Shown here piece after piece: positions 6,049 through 17,000 of a DNA stretch of 64,000 bases; the first letter of the stretch is position 1; the number at the start of each line of letters is the position of its first letter. The notes beneath the pieces were generated by a model. That model was not told the DNA's origin. It searched no databases and saw nothing but the letters and a program-made list of their open reading frames with translations. This DNA comes from Shinella sp. XGS7 (lineage in GTDB: Bacteria > Pseudomonadota > Gammaproteobacteria > Burkholderiales > Burkholderiaceae_C): the NCBI RefSeq assembly GCF_020535565.1, contig NZ_CP084759.1, positions 1-64,000 on the forward strand. Reading direction: 5' to 3'. A program made the translations under genes and the position numbers.

Positions 6049-8812
6049 GGGGTCTCCTCGTTTTCAGTGCAATAAGTGACGGTACGAAAAGCTAGCACTG
6101 GCGCGGAGGTGGTGTTGGTAGATCGTTGATTTCATTGACTTTCCTGTTCACTTTCAAATCTGCGATTCGTGGCGTCAAACCGTGGTCGGTTTCATCCATT
6201 GGTGCCAGTTATCGATGCATTTGGCCGCGAAGGCAGGATTTGGTCAGCATAGCGGTCAACCGGGAAGCGAAACACACCCCGCAAGTTGATGCTCTCCAGC
6301 CTGGTGGGCGCAATCTTCCCGATCAGTTCCGGTGGAATGACCTGGCGGCGGTTCGACCAGCGATCCAGGACCGCCTGCATCTGTGAGGTATTCCACGCCA
6401 TCACGATGTTGGCCATCAGGCTCAACGCATCGGCCACAGCCTGCATTTCATCGACACGTTTGGCCTGCGCCGGGCTGATCCGGCCGGTATAAATGGCGCG
6501 CTTGAGGGCGTTAACAGCCTCGCCCCGATTGAGCACCCGGCGCAACTCGTTCCTGAAAGCGTCCTTGACAAAGTAGTCAGCCAAAAACGCCGTACGCAGC
6601 AACCGCCCCAATTGCACGCCAGCCTCATAGATTGGATCGCCCTGGGCGGCAGAACCGAACCGCGCAAGAGCTGCCACCGCACTGGCATGTCCGCTCATGA
6701 CCGAGGCTGCCAGGTGCACCAGACTATCCCAATGCTTTTCGATCAAAGCGACGTCGACATTGGCTTCGCACACCGCAGCGATTTCTGCGGGCACTTTGGT
6801 GCCGCGTGGCACAAAGAGGTGGCGCTGTTTGAGTTCCTTCAACCGCGGGCAAAGATCAAAACCAAGCAAACGGGCATGTGACATGGCAAAGTCGGTGTAG
6901 CCATGGGTATCCACAGCAAGCTGGCTGGTCTCCAGCTTTTCTTGGCGGATGACACCTTCAATGGCCACGCCCGCCTGGCGCTCATTGAGCACAAAGGGCT
7001 GCGCATGGAAGATGCCCCACCGGTCTTTTACATGGGAGTAGATTCCAATGGAAGGTGTGTTGCGCCGAGGATCAAGCCGGGCTTGCCACACCCGTTTGGT
7101 GGTCTCCATGCTCATCATGTCAGAAGATGCCAAATCGGACCGCCCCCAGGTGGCGGCAATCGGGTGTCGCTGCATGAATTCCAGCACAGCCTGGCAGGCC
7201 TGGCTCAGACGCCGTTCGTCCCGCGCCCAGCGCATGGCCTGGCGAATGCTGGTGGCAGACAATTGCGGAATCATGCGCGCGCATTCGACCGCAGTCAGAC
7301 TGGTGCCGTGGGCCATGATGCCGGCATAGACCATCAGCAGCTCGTCGGTAGAGCGCGGCTCACGTCCGAGCATGATCCAGCTAAAGCGCACCTGGGCGTC
7401 AACGGCCAGAATCACTTCCGGCAATTGAACCTCACCGATGCGGTGATCCAAAGCCGCGCGCAGCTTGGTCACTTCTGGGTCTTCGTCCTCTGCGGGCAAT
7501 GGCGACAAATGGAGTTCATCATCCACGCGCAGTACGCCACTGCGGGCTGCAGCGGCCACCGCATCGACACCGGCAGTTACTCTGGCCAGCAAAGGCTTCA
7601 AGAAAGTGGCAGCCTTGCTGGGTAACGATAGACGGGCATAGTGTTTCTTGGACTCTGCCTGCCAACGCTCGTCCGTGAAGAACAAGCGCGCACGACCCCG
7701 AAAGCTCAGGCTGTGCTCAATCCAGACCGAGCCATTGCGCACCGCGCGGCGCAGGGCAAACAGGGTGGCCACCTCCAACGCCTGAAACGCCCGTTCCCGG
7801 TCTGGGCTGGAGATCGAAACCTGCCAGATCATTCCCAGACTTGGTGCCACCACTTCAACTGGCAGCTTTCTGGATCCTTTGAGATATAAAGCTTGCAGCT
7901 TGGCAAGGTACTCGATGGCAGGATGCTCGCCGGTGGCCTGCCAGGGCAGCTTTGCAATGGCGACGAGCAACGACCGCACGGGGCGAATTCCATCAATCAA
8001 TCCCTCGCGGACCAGGGAGGCCCTGCTCGGTGGTTTGCGTTTCTGGGTTTCGGTGATCAAGGCTTCAAGACGGGCACGCAACTCAGCATCTGGCACCGCA
8101 CCTTGCGCGCTCAAGGCAACAAGTTCGCCGAGCAGCGTTTTGTACATTGCGGCCCAATTGACGGTAGCGGGGACATCGGCGGCAGCCTGACGCCACAGAT
8201 CGGCGATCCGGCGCTGCACCATAAGGATCAACTGGTCTGTGGTGGTGAACAGGCAATACCGAAGAAAGCATGCGACCTCCACGGTGCGCGCTGGCTCTTT
8301 GATCTTGGCTCCGGCTGAGGGCGGCCTGGAGACAAGTCGGCGCGCGTAGCGGCGCAAGATGAGATCGGGGATGTCTGCCAGGTGCTTATGAACGTCCAGC
8401 GTGTAAAGCAGGTCGATGCGCTCCAGTACCTCGCTGATTTGGCGGGTTGAGTGTTTCGCCGGTGCAGCCCATAGCCAACTCTGCTGGGTTTGTCCATCTG
8501 GGCGCAGCTCTGAAACTGAGGCTCGCCAGCGATCAAGTGTTGCTGGATCAACGCTGGCGGCGATGGCGGTGCCTGTTTCAACTTCAAGCTGGGCAAGTGC
8601 CGCCGCAATCAGTGTCCGAATTGCCCGCTCGTGCACGATCACCAGCTTGTTCTTGTACAGCCATTGACGCGCCCGCACGAGTAGCTGATCGCGGTCGGCG
8701 CAGCGCGCCACTTCGTCGCGCAGTTCACGTACCAGTGAGCGGCGCTGGTGCTCGCTCATCCACTGGAATCCAAGGACCGTGCAGGCTACTTGTTGGTGAT
8801 CGAATAGCGTGC
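6049..8812 (-). mobile_element. IS1071, 5'-truncated copy (copy A)
   Basis: Its left boundary is the IS1071 terminal repeat (GGGGTCTCCTCGTTTTCAGT) at 6049. It runs at apparent identity with the complete copy at 14060-17263 but stops at 8812, inside tnpA codon about 105. There it is joined to a livM-livG fusion. The missing part is the 5' terminal repeat and about 440 bp. Flanking genes on both sides (umuD and livM) are truncated, indicating a deletion formed at this element. Confidence 0.95.
6192..8812 (-). pseudogene. tnpA: IS1071 transposase, N-terminally truncated
   Basis: The frame matches residues about 105-971 of the complete IS1071 TnpA encoded at 14205-17120, including the DDE region (WGRSDLASSDMMSMETTKR and AVDTHGYTDFAMSHARLLG). 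The first in-frame ATG is at 8759 (MSEHQRRSLVREL). The N-terminal DNA-binding region is partly lost and the 5' terminal repeat is gone, so the copy is presumed inactive. Confidence 0.9.
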
Positions 8813-9924
8813 GGTCCTACATGCCGCCGGATGCGTTTGCCCTGGACACGTCCGCGCAGCTTGTGATCCAGACGGTCATGGGGGGTGCCGGAACTTTGCT
8901 TGGACCCTTGTTGGGTGCGGCGATCTGGTTGTACCTGTACGAAGGGCTGCAGGCGCTAGGCGATATCGGGCCGTACTGGAAGCTGATCCTGGGCGTCGTC
9001 TTTGTCATCCTGGTGACCGTCTTTCGACACGGTGTCGCAGGCGGGATTCTGGAATTTGTGCGACGCTGGCGCAAGGACAACCGTCGCGCAGTGTCCGGCG
9101 CGGCGCCGGCGCGCGTCGTTGCGACGCTTGATGTCATGCCCTCCGAGCCGCATGCACAGCAGGGAATGCCGGTATTGCAGGCCCGTAGAATCAGCAAGCA
9201 TTATGGCGGCCTGAAAGCGGCAAGCGATATCGATTTCACGCTGCGCGAAGGTGAGCTGCACGGGGTGATCGGCCCCAATGGCGCTGGCAAGTCGACGTTC
9301 TTCAGCATGCTGGCAGGCGAACTCGATGCGACCTCCGGACAGGTGCTGCTGCGCGGCCAGGATATCACTGGCGTCGGGGTGACCGCGGTCTGCCAGCTGG
9401 GCATGAGCAAGAGCTATCAGATCAACCAGCTGTTTGAACAATTGACGGTGCGCGAAAATGTGCGCATTGCTGTGCTGGCGCGTCGGCGCGGCCCTTACCG
9501 CAGCGATCTGCTGCGCAGTCTGCGTTCCGATGCACTCGATGGGCAGGTGGATGCAGCGATAGCATTAGTCAACCTGGGTTCTCAGGCCGACACAAGGGTG
9601 GCCGAGATGCCGTATGGCGAGAAGCGGCGGCTGGAGATCGGCCTGGCGCTGGCCACGGGCGCCAACGTATTGTTGCTTGATGAGCCGCTGGCTGGCCTGA
9701 GTCCCGAAGAACGGGTATCCGTGGTGGCCTTGCTGCGGTCGATCCGTGGGGGTCGCAGCATGGTCATTGTCGAACACGACATGGATGCGATGTTTGAACT
9801 GGCCGAGCGCATCACCGTGCTGTACGAGGGGCGCAAATTGACGGAGGGCACACCCGACGAGATCCGCAAGGACCCGGCGGTGCAGGCAGCCTACCTGGGG
9901 GGGATGGATGATGAGCCTGCTTGA
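8813..9924 (+). CDS. livG: truncated LivM-LivG fusion (branched-chain amino acid-type ABC permease and ATPase)
   Basis: Right of the IS1071 junction the frame starts inside the C-terminus of a LivM-type permease (QTVMGGAGTLLGPLLGAAIW, then a last membrane helix). It continues without a stop into a full LivG ATPase from about Met 9136. The ATPase has Walker A GPNGAGKST, a MPYGEKRRLEIGLAL signature region, Walker B VLLLDEP and an H-loop EHD. A permease and ATPase fused in one frame occurs in Burkholderiales. About two thirds of the permease is missing, so transport function is lost unless another LivM is supplied. Its stop overlaps the livF start. Confidence 0.85.
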
Positions 9925-10621
9925 GGTCGACAAGATCAATAGTTACTACGGTGACTCGCACATCCTGTTCGACGTGAGCCTCCGGGTGGAGGAACACGAA
10001 GTCGTCGCCTTGCTGGGCCGCAATGGTGCAGGCAAGAGCACGACGCTCAAGTCGCTCATGGGTGTGGTGCGGCCGCGCAGCGGCAGTATCCGCTACCGTG
10101 GTCGGGAAATATTGGGGCAGCAGGCGCATGAAATCGCGCGCGGTGGGGTGCAACTGGTCCCCGAAGAGCGCCGGATCTTCGGTTCCATCACCGTGCATGA
10201 GAACCTGGTGCTCGCGACGATGGCATGCGAAAAGCCGCTGCCGATCGAGCAGATGTACGAGATCTTTCCACGGCTGGCCGAACGCAGGCGCAACCTGGGC
10301 CGCCAGCTCTCGGGGGGCGAACAGCAGATGTTGGCCATTGCCCGCGCCATGGTGCGCGATGCCGATCTGATTCTGCTGGATGAGCCGTTTGAGGGCCTCG
10401 CGCCCCTCATTGTCCGCGACTTGGTGAGTGTCTGCAGGGATCTGGCAAATTCAGGACGCACGATCGTGATTGTGGAGCAGAACGTTCGAGCCGCTCTGTC
10501 GCTGGCGGATCGCTGTTATATCCTGAATAATGGTGCCATCGTCTATGACGGCACCCCGGATGAGCTGCACGGCGACCAGGCGGTCATCGCGAAGTACCTG
10601 GGTGTCGGGGTAAAGGTCTGA
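9908..10621 (+). CDS. livF: LivF-type ABC transporter ATP-binding protein
   Basis: The 237-residue protein has Walker A GRNGAGKST, signature LSGGEQQML, Walker B LILLDEP and a C-terminal D-loop and H-loop (IVEQN). This arrangement is typical of LivF, the second ATPase of HAAT-family importers for branched-chain amino acids, amides or aromatic acids. The start ATG at 9908 overlaps the end of livG, showing translational coupling. The neighbouring isomerase gene suggests the ancestral operon imported an aromatic-type substrate rather than leucine, but this is inference. Confidence 0.9.
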   Translation: MMSLLEVDKINSYYGDSHILFDVSLRVEEHEVVALLGRNGAGKSTTLKSLMGVVRPRSGSIRYRGREILGQQAHEIARGGVQLVPEERRIFGSITVHENLVLATMACEKPLPIEQMYEIFPRLAERRRNLGRQLSGGEQQMLAIARAMVRDADLILLDEPFEGLAPLIVRDLVSVCRDLANSGRTIVIVEQNVRAALSLADRCYILNNGAIVYDGTPDELHGDQAVIAKYLGVGVKV

Positions 10622-10623
10622 GC

Positions 10624-11268
10624 GTGCGCCAGTTGTATTCTTTTTTCCGTAGTTCTGCGGCTTACCGTGTCCGGATTGCGCTGGCCCTGAAAGGGCTTGA
10701 CTTCGATTTGGTTCCCATCGATCTGCTTTCGCACGGCGGGGCGCAGCATCAGCCTGACTATCGTCGACTGAACCCACAGGGCCTGGTTCCGACCCTTGTG
10801 GATGACGGGGTTGTGCTCTCGCAGTCCATGGCCATCATGGAATACCTGGACGAAACCTATGGCCCCGCGATCCTTCTGCCTGGCGCTCCGCATGCGCGTG
10901 CGCGCGTACGTGGCCTGGCCGAACAGATCGCCTGTGACATTCATCCGCTCAACAATTTGCGGGTGTTGCGTTTTTTTGCCCACGACATGGGCGTGGATAA
11001 GGAAGCGCGCGACCGCTGGTACCGGCATTGGGTTACGTTGGGCTTCGATGCGCTGGAAGCAGCTCTGCGCGTACCGGACACGGGTCGCTGCTGCCACGGG
11101 GATGAACCAGGCCTGGCGGATTGTTGCCTGATCCCGCAAGTCTTCAACGCACGCGGCTACGACATGGACATTGCAGCCTGGCCAACTATCGAGCGCATTG
11201 ACCGATATTGCAATACGCTGGCGGCATTCCAGGCAGCACACCCGGCAGCGCAACCCGACGCCGTCTAG
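10624..11268 (+). CDS. maiA: maleylacetoacetate isomerase / zeta-class glutathione S-transferase
   Basis: The protein has 214 residues. The N-terminal thioredoxin-like domain carries the zeta-class motif SSAAYRVRIALALKG (family SSCxxRVRIAL) and NPQGLVPTL with cis-Pro, then QSMAIMEYLDETY. The C-terminal helical domain reads EQIACDIHPLNNLRVL. The family isomerises maleylacetoacetate or maleylpyruvate with glutathione in tyrosine, homogentisate or gentisate degradation. It starts at GTG 10624, two bases after livF, so it belongs to the same operon. The first motif Cys is replaced by Ala; the catalytic Ser is retained. Confidence 0.8.
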   Translation: MRQLYSFFRSSAAYRVRIALALKGLDFDLVPIDLLSHGGAQHQPDYRRLNPQGLVPTLVDDGVVLSQSMAIMEYLDETYGPAILLPGAPHARARVRGLAEQIACDIHPLNNLRVLRFFAHDMGVDKEARDRWYRHWVTLGFDALEAALRVPDTGRCCHGDEPGLADCCLIPQVFNARGYDMDIAAWPTIERIDRYCNTLAAFQAAHPAAQPDAV

Positions 11269-11461
11269 AGCGGCGGCCACCCGTCTTCATACGAATTGCG
11301 ACTGGTCCACGGCGCTGTATGAGGCTCGGTGCCACCCTCAAGAACATACCGTCCACGATATCGGGGGCCGGCCACCTCCGCCTGCCGGTGACTATTGTGT
11401 CTAGAATGGGAATCTGGCCGGGGCTGTCAGCAGACGGCCCGCCATACGTGCGGAGGATCTC

Positions 11462-12190
11462 ATGACCGGTACCATCACCGAAATTGCTGCGGACATTTAT
11501 CGGATTTCAGTCTATGTCCCGCAGGCAGATCTGCAATTCAACGTGTTTCTGGTGCGTGACGATGAACCGCTGCTCTATCACACAGGTCAGAAGGCACTAT
11601 TTAGGCCGATATTTGACGCGGTGCGCACGCTCATCGATCCGGCAAAGTTGCGCTGGATCGGGTTCAGTCATTTCGAGTCAGATGAATGTGGCGCGCTCAA
11701 CCTCTGGCTGGACAAGGCGCCGCAGGCAGTTGCGCTGGCCAGCCCGGTTCTGGCCAGGACATGCATCGATGAGTTTGCAATACGAGCCCCGCGCGTGCTT
11801 GAAGATGATGCCTTGCTTGCGACGGGTCGATACACGTTTCGCCATCTGCTGACGTCGCACCTGCCGCATGGCTGGGGCGCCTCGCTGCTTTTCGAAGAGA
11901 CGCAAAAGGTGTTGTTCTGCTCTGATCTGTTGCTGCAGCGTGGCGATCCGGCGCCCTTTGCCGGCGACCTTGTGTCGCGGGCCGTGCAGGCGCTCGAACA
12001 AGGTCAGGCAGGGCCATTTCGCGATGCAATTCCATATACGACGCACACAAAAGTCACCTTCGCGCGTCTGGCGGCGCTTGACCCGCAAGTATTGGCCATC
12101 ATGCATGGCGCGTCATTGCGGGGGCAGGGCGCCCGGGCATTACTGGATTTCGAGCAGGCGCTGGCCCGGGTTGGCGGGCCTCTTCAGTAG
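11462..12190 (+). CDS. MBL-fold di-iron protein of the ODP/flavodiiron type
   Basis: The 242-residue protein contains GFSHFESDECGALNLWLDKA. The HxExD pattern is the ligand set of oxygen-binding di-iron MBL domains (ODP/FprA-like) rather than the HxHxDH of zinc hydrolases. Later ligands appear in LTSHLPHGWG, FCSDLLLQ and IMHGASLRG. There is no flavodoxin domain. Likely roles are O2/NO reduction or redox sensing. The stop codon lies in a 34-bp sequence that is repeated 71 bp downstream, so the extreme C-terminus may have been altered by a small duplication. The 190 bp upstream holds no recognisable gene. Confidence 0.7.
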   Translation: MTGTITEIAADIYRISVYVPQADLQFNVFLVRDDEPLLYHTGQKALFRPIFDAVRTLIDPAKLRWIGFSHFESDECGALNLWLDKAPQAVALASPVLARTCIDEFAIRAPRVLEDDALLATGRYTFRHLLTSHLPHGWGASLLFEETQKVLFCSDLLLQRGDPAPFAGDLVSRAVQALEQGQAGPFRDAIPYTTHTKVTFARLAALDPQVLAIMHGASLRGQGARALLDFEQALARVGGPLQ

Positions 12191-12285
12191 ATGAAGAACA
12201 GCACGGTCATGATCGTCATCGGGCGGCCCAGTGCGGGCAAGTCGACGCCGGTCTTCAGTAAATGAAGAACAGCACGGTCATGATC
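12181..12285. repeat. 34-bp direct repeat duplicating the end of the TSUP gene
   Basis: The 34 bp at 12181-12214 recur at 12252-12285 with a single mismatch (G/A at the tenth base). On the minus strand both copies encode the TSUP C-terminus MTVLFFIY and stop. The left copy lies outside the TSUP gene and overlaps the stop of the MBL gene. This looks like a local tandem duplication or a replication-slippage scar. Confidence 0.8.
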
Positions 12286-13007
12286 AGGCCGATGATGATG
12301 ACCGCGGTGCGAACATAGCTGTCGCGCACCTGGCGGATGAACCGCGCACCGACGTATCCACCGATCATGCTGGCAGCCATCATTGTTACGGCCTCGGGCC
12401 ACGAGATCGCGCCACCCCAGGCATACACGATGACGGCGATGATCGTCAGCAGCGTGGACACCAGGTTCTTCAGCGCGTTCGAAGTCTTCAGTTTGGGTAC
12501 GCCCAGAATCCCGAACAGCGCGAGCAGAATGATGCCAAGGCCCCCATTGAAATAGCCGCCATAGGTGGTCGCAATCAGCACCGTGGCGATGGTGAGCCCG
12601 GGGCTGGCGATCTGTCGCGTACCCGGTTTGCCCATCAGTCTGGGGCCGATGGCAAAGGCCGCGGTAGACAGCAGCAGCAGCCAGGGAATCAGGATCTTGA
12701 AGCTGTCACCGGGAATCAGGACGAGCAGCGCTGCGCCGAGTGCGCCACCCAGAAGGCTGACGACGATGATGCCGGTCAGGGGCAGCTTGCCAGGCACCTG
12801 CAGATCGGCTCGGCAGGCATAAGTGCTGGAAATATAGCCGGGCAGCAGGGCGACGGTGCTGGTTGCGTTTGCCGTCACAGCGGGCATGCCGATGAAAATC
12901 AATGCTGGCAGCGTCAAAAACGTACCGCCCCCCGCGACGGCATTCAGGGCGCCCGCCAGAAAAGTGGCCGTGAGCAGCAAGGGCGTACCCGTCAGCAGTT
13001 CGATCAT
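12255..13007 (-). CDS. TSUP family (TauE/SafE-like) membrane permease
   Basis: The 250-residue membrane protein has the family features: FLAGALNAVAGGGTFLTLPA in the first repeat, NATSTVALLPGY next, and GGYFNGGLGIILLALFGILG in the second repeat. About seven to eight helices are predicted. TauE/SafE proteins export sulfite, sulfoacetate or related anions. ATG 13007 was chosen over an upstream ATG at 13073 because the first helix begins there. It is convergent with the MBL gene. Confidence 0.85.
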   Translation of the reverse strand: MIELLTGTPLLLTATFLAGALNAVAGGGTFLTLPALIFIGMPAVTANATSTVALLPGYISSTYACRADLQVPGKLPLTGIIVVSLLGGALGAALLVLIPGDSFKILIPWLLLLSTAAFAIGPRLMGKPGTRQIASPGLTIATVLIATTYGGYFNGGLGIILLALFGILGVPKLKTSNALKNLVSTLLTIIAVIVYAWGGAISWPEAVTMMAASMIGGYVGARFIRQVRDSYVRTAVIIIGLIMTVLFFIY

Positions 13008-13087
13008 GTAAAGTTTCGGGGTCGGTCGGACGAAGGCACCAGTATAGAAGTTTGCCTGGCCGGACGTTTTCAATGGATGAGGGGGTG

Positions 13088-13483
13088 ATGTTGGACGCGT
13101 GGCTCGCTGCCGTGCCGGTTGGGGAAGTGCTCGTACGGATGGCTGCCACCGCCTTGGTCATCATTGCCGTCAGCTGGTCGGTGCAATTGCTGGGACCCCT
13201 GGTTGGCGGTGTTCTGGCGGGCCTGCCGATCACGATGGGGCCGGGCTTTTTCTTTCTGATTGACCAGGCATCTGCACCCTTTGTCTCGCAGGCCGCTGCA
13301 TTCACGATTCTGTCGTTGTGCGCGACGCAGAGCTTCCTGCTGGCCTACATTGTCGTTGCCCGCCGTGGCCCTCCCTGGGCGGCGTTGCTGGCGGCGCTGG
13401 CCGCCTGGCTTGGGCTGGCGCTATTGCTGCGGTTGCTGCCTTCGCCCCTGTGGTTGGGTACGCTGATGTTTGCACGCGGATAG
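13088..13483 (+). CDS. small membrane protein, probably 3'-truncated
   Basis: The 131-residue hydrophobic ORF has about four membrane segments, including MAATALVIIAVSWSVQLLG and PLVGGVLAGLPITMGPGFFF. This resembles the N-terminal half of conserved Burkholderiales membrane proteins that continue for a similar length. It is divergent from the TSUP gene, with the two starts about 80 bp apart. It ends shortly before the IS91 remnant, so its natural C-terminus may have been lost. ATG 13088 has a purine-rich upstream region. Confidence 0.55.
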   Translation: MLDAWLAAVPVGEVLVRMAATALVIIAVSWSVQLLGPLVGGVLAGLPITMGPGFFFLIDQASAPFVSQAAAFTILSLCATQSFLLAYIVVARRGPPWAALLAALAAWLGLALLLRLLPSPLWLGTLMFARG

Positions 13484-13657
13484 GAAATCCAACCACAGGA
13501 GGACGATTATGGCCCAGGTTTTGGGCATCACAGGCCTTCAGGCTGAGCCTGCCTGAGCGCTTGATCAGCGCCAGTAGCCCGAGATTTTTCGGTTTGCACA
13601 TTTTTTGGCAGTGACAGACGCAGCCCTGCCGCGCGGCCAAACCGCTGCTGCCTTCCC

Positions 13658-14059
13658 TTACCAACTGACGCGCTGATCGACCTCAAAGTCCGGCGCCGGT
13701 TGGGCCGCCTCGCCCCAATCTGGCTCAACCTCGACACCATCGCCCATCGGCACATCGCACCCATCCCACAGCGGCGGCCCGCGTGCTGGCGCGATGCGAG
13801 GCGGCTCTGTCTCCACCCCGATGTGCTCCAGGATGTGCCGGAGGTCGGCACTGTAGGTGATGAAAGCGATGATGCGCATCTGGCCACCGCAGAGCGGGCA
13901 CAACAGCGGCAACACCTCGTAGATGCGGGCGATCAGCACCGCCCACAGAATGTGAGCTGAGCGTTTGGGCAGAGCTGGCTGGGTGGGCTCGGGCTGGCTG
14001 GGACCACCGACCGTGGCCACTCCCATGGCATCCACCGCTGCGGTCACACCGCCTGGCTC
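13658..14059 (-). pseudogene. C-terminal fragment of an IS91-family transposase
   Basis: The minus frame reads ARIYEVLPLLCPLCGGQMRI, then ILEHIGVETEPPRIAPARGP and ends VDQRVSW. The CPxCGG element followed by this tail is typical of the C-terminus of IS91-type (Y2 rolling-circle) transposases. The catalytic Tyr region is missing because IS1071 begins at 14060. The 170 bp to the left (13484-13657) contain no recognisable gene and may be the end region of that element. Confidence 0.7.
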
Positions 14060-17000
14060 GGGGTCTCCTCGTTTTCAGTGCAATAAGTGACGGTACGCAA
14101 AGCTAGCACTGGCGCGGGGGTGGTCTGGGTAGACCGTTGATTTCATTGACTTTCCTGTTCGCTTTGTAAACGGGTATGGTGGCCTCCCACTTTTGAGGTT
14201 CACGATGCAGGGTTGGCACACAACGTTTTTGGGGATGCGTGGGCTCCCCCGCGATATCAGCGACTTCGAGATGAAGGCATTTTTCACCTTCGATGGTGCC
14301 GAGCGCGACGCAATCAATGCACGCCGAGGTGATTCCCACAAGCTTGGTCTGGCGCTCCATATTGGTTTCCTGCGCATGAGTGGGCGTTTGCTCGGTGCCT
14401 TTCGGGTAATTCCAGTAGCCTTGTGGCGCCACCTTGGCAACGAGCTTGGCATTGCAGCACCAGAAGTCGCCTCGCTGAGAGCCATGTATGAACGCGGGCG
14501 CACGCTATTCGATCACCAACAAGTAGCCTGCACGGTCCTTGGATTCCAGTGGATGAGCGAGCACCAGCGCCGCTCACTGGTACGTGAACTGCGCGACGAA
14601 GTGGCGCGCTGCGCCGACCGCGATCAGCTACTCGTGCGGGCGCGTCAATGGCTGTACAAGAACAAGCTGGTGATCGTGCACGAGCGGGCAATTCGGACAC
14701 TGATTGCGGCGGCACTTGCCCAGCTTGAAGTTGAAACAGGCACCGCCATCGCCGCCAGCGTTGATCCAGCAACACTTGATCGCTGGCGAGCCTCAGTTTC
14801 AGAGCTGCGCCCAGATGGACAAACCCAGCAGAGTTGGCTATGGGCTGCACCGGCGAAACACTCAACCCGCCAAATCAGCGAGGTACTGGAGCGCATCGAC
14901 CTGCTTTACACGCTGGACGTTCATAAGCACCTGGCAGACATCCCCGATCTCATCTTGCGCCGCTACGCGCGCCGACTTGTCTCCAGGCCGCCCTCAGCCG
15001 GAGCCAAGATCAAAGAGCCAGCGCGCACCGTGGAGGTCGCATGCTTTCTTCGGTATTGCCTGTTCACCACCACAGACCAGTTGATCCTTATGGTGCAGCG
15101 CCGGATCGCCGATCTGTGGCGTCAGGCTGCCGCCGATGTCCCCGCTACCGTCAATTGGGCCGCAATGTACAAAACGCTGCTCGGCGAACTTGTTGCCTTG
15201 AGCGCGCAAGGTGCGGTGCCAGATGCTGAGTTGCGTGCCCGTCTTGAAGCCTTGATCACCGAAACCCAGAAACGCAAACCACCGAGCAGGGCCTCCCTGG
15301 TCCGCGAGGGATTGATTGATGGAATTCGCCCCGTGCGGTCGTTGCTCGTCGCCATTGCAAAGCTGCCCTGGCAGGCCACCGGCGAGCATCCTGCCATCGA
15401 GTACCTTGCCAAGCTGCAAGCTTTATATCTCAAAGGATCCAGAAAGCTGCCAGTTGAAGTGGTGGCACCAAGTCTGGGAATGATCTGGCAGGTTTCGATC
15501 TCCAGCCCAGACCGGGAACGGGCGTTTCAGGCGTTGGAGGTGGCCACCCTGTTTGCCCTGCGCCGCGCGGTGCGCAATGGCTCGGTCTGGATTGAGCACA
15601 GCCTGAGCTTTCGGGGTCGTGCGCGCTTGTTCTTCACGGACGAGCGTTGGCAGGCAGAGTCCAAGAAACACTATGCCCGTCTATCGTTACCCAGCAAGGC
15701 TGCCACTTTCTTGAAGCCTTTGCTGGCCAGAGTAACTGCCGGTGTCGATGCGGTGGCCGCTGCAGCCCGCAGTGGCGTACTGCGCGTGGATGATGAACTC
15801 CATTTGTCGCCATTGCCCGCAGAGGACGAAGACCCAGAAGTGACCAAGCTGCGCGCGGCTTTGGATCACCGCATCGGTGAGGTTCAATTGCCGGAAGTGA
15901 TTCTGGCCGTTGACGCCCAGGTGCGCTTTAGCTGGATCATGCTCGGACGTGAGCCGCGCTCTACCGACGAGCTGCTGATGGTCTATGCCGGCATCATGGC
16001 CCACGGCACCAGTCTGACTGCGGTCGAATGCGCGCGCATGATTCCGCAATTGTCTGCCACCAGCATTCGCCAGGCCATGCGCTGGGCGCGGGACGAACGG
16101 CGTCTGAGCCAGGCCTGCCAGGCTGTGCTGGAATTCATGCAGCGACACCCGATTGCCGCCACCTGGGGGCGGTCCGATTTGGCATCTTCTGACATGATGA
16201 GCATGGAGACCACCAAACGGGTGTGGCAAGCCCGGCTTGATCCTCGGCGCAACACACCTTCCATTGGAATCTACTCCCATGTAAAAGACCGGTGGGGCAT
16301 CTTCCATGCGCAGCCCTTTGTGCTCAATGAGCGCCAGGCGGGCGTGGCCATTGAAGGTGTCATCCGCCAAGAAAAGCTGGAGACCAGCCAGCTTGCTGTG
16401 GATACCCATGGCTACACCGACTTTGCCATGTCACATGCCCGTTTGCTTGGTTTTGATCTTTGCCCGCGGTTGAAGGAACTCAAACAGCGCCACCTCTTTG
16501 TGCCACGCGGCACCAAAGTGCCCGCAGAAATCGCTGCGGTGTGCGAAGCCAATGTCGACGTCGCTTTGATCGAAAAGCATTGGGATAGTCTGGTGCACCT
16601 GGCAGCCTCGGTCATGAGCGGACATGCCAGTGCGGTGGCAGCTCTTGCGCGGTTCGGTTCTGCCGCCCAGGGCGATCCAATCTATGAGGCTGGCGTGCAA
16701 TTGGGGCGGTTGCTGCGTACGGCGTTTTTGGCTGACTACTTTGTCAAGGACGCTTTCAGGAACGAGTTGCGCCGGGTGCTCAATCGGGGCGAGGCTGTTA
16801 ACGCCCTCAAGCGCGCCATTTATACCGGCCGGATCAGCCCGGCGCAGGCCAAACGTGTCGATGAAATGCAGGCTGTGGCCGATGCGTTGAGCCTGATGGC
16901 CAACATCGTGATGGCGTGGAATACCTCACAGATGCAGGCGGTCCTGGATCGCTGGTCGAACCGCCGCCAGGTCATTCCACCGGAACTGATCGGGAAGATT

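Noticed and set aside
6049..6079. Continuation of the umuD frame to a stop at 6079
   Set aside because: These codons are the IS1071 terminal repeat (reading GSPRFQCNK), the same tail that follows the IS6100 fragment, so they are not part of umuD.
6903..7625. Long plus-strand ORF (240 codons) opposite IS1071 tnpA, repeated on the minus strand at 15687-16409
   Set aside because: It is the antisense shadow of the transposase, appears only where IS1071 appears, and has no family motifs.
12231..13088. 285-codon plus-strand ORF opposite the TSUP gene
   Set aside because: The minus strand has clear membrane-protein motifs; this frame is low-complexity antisense.
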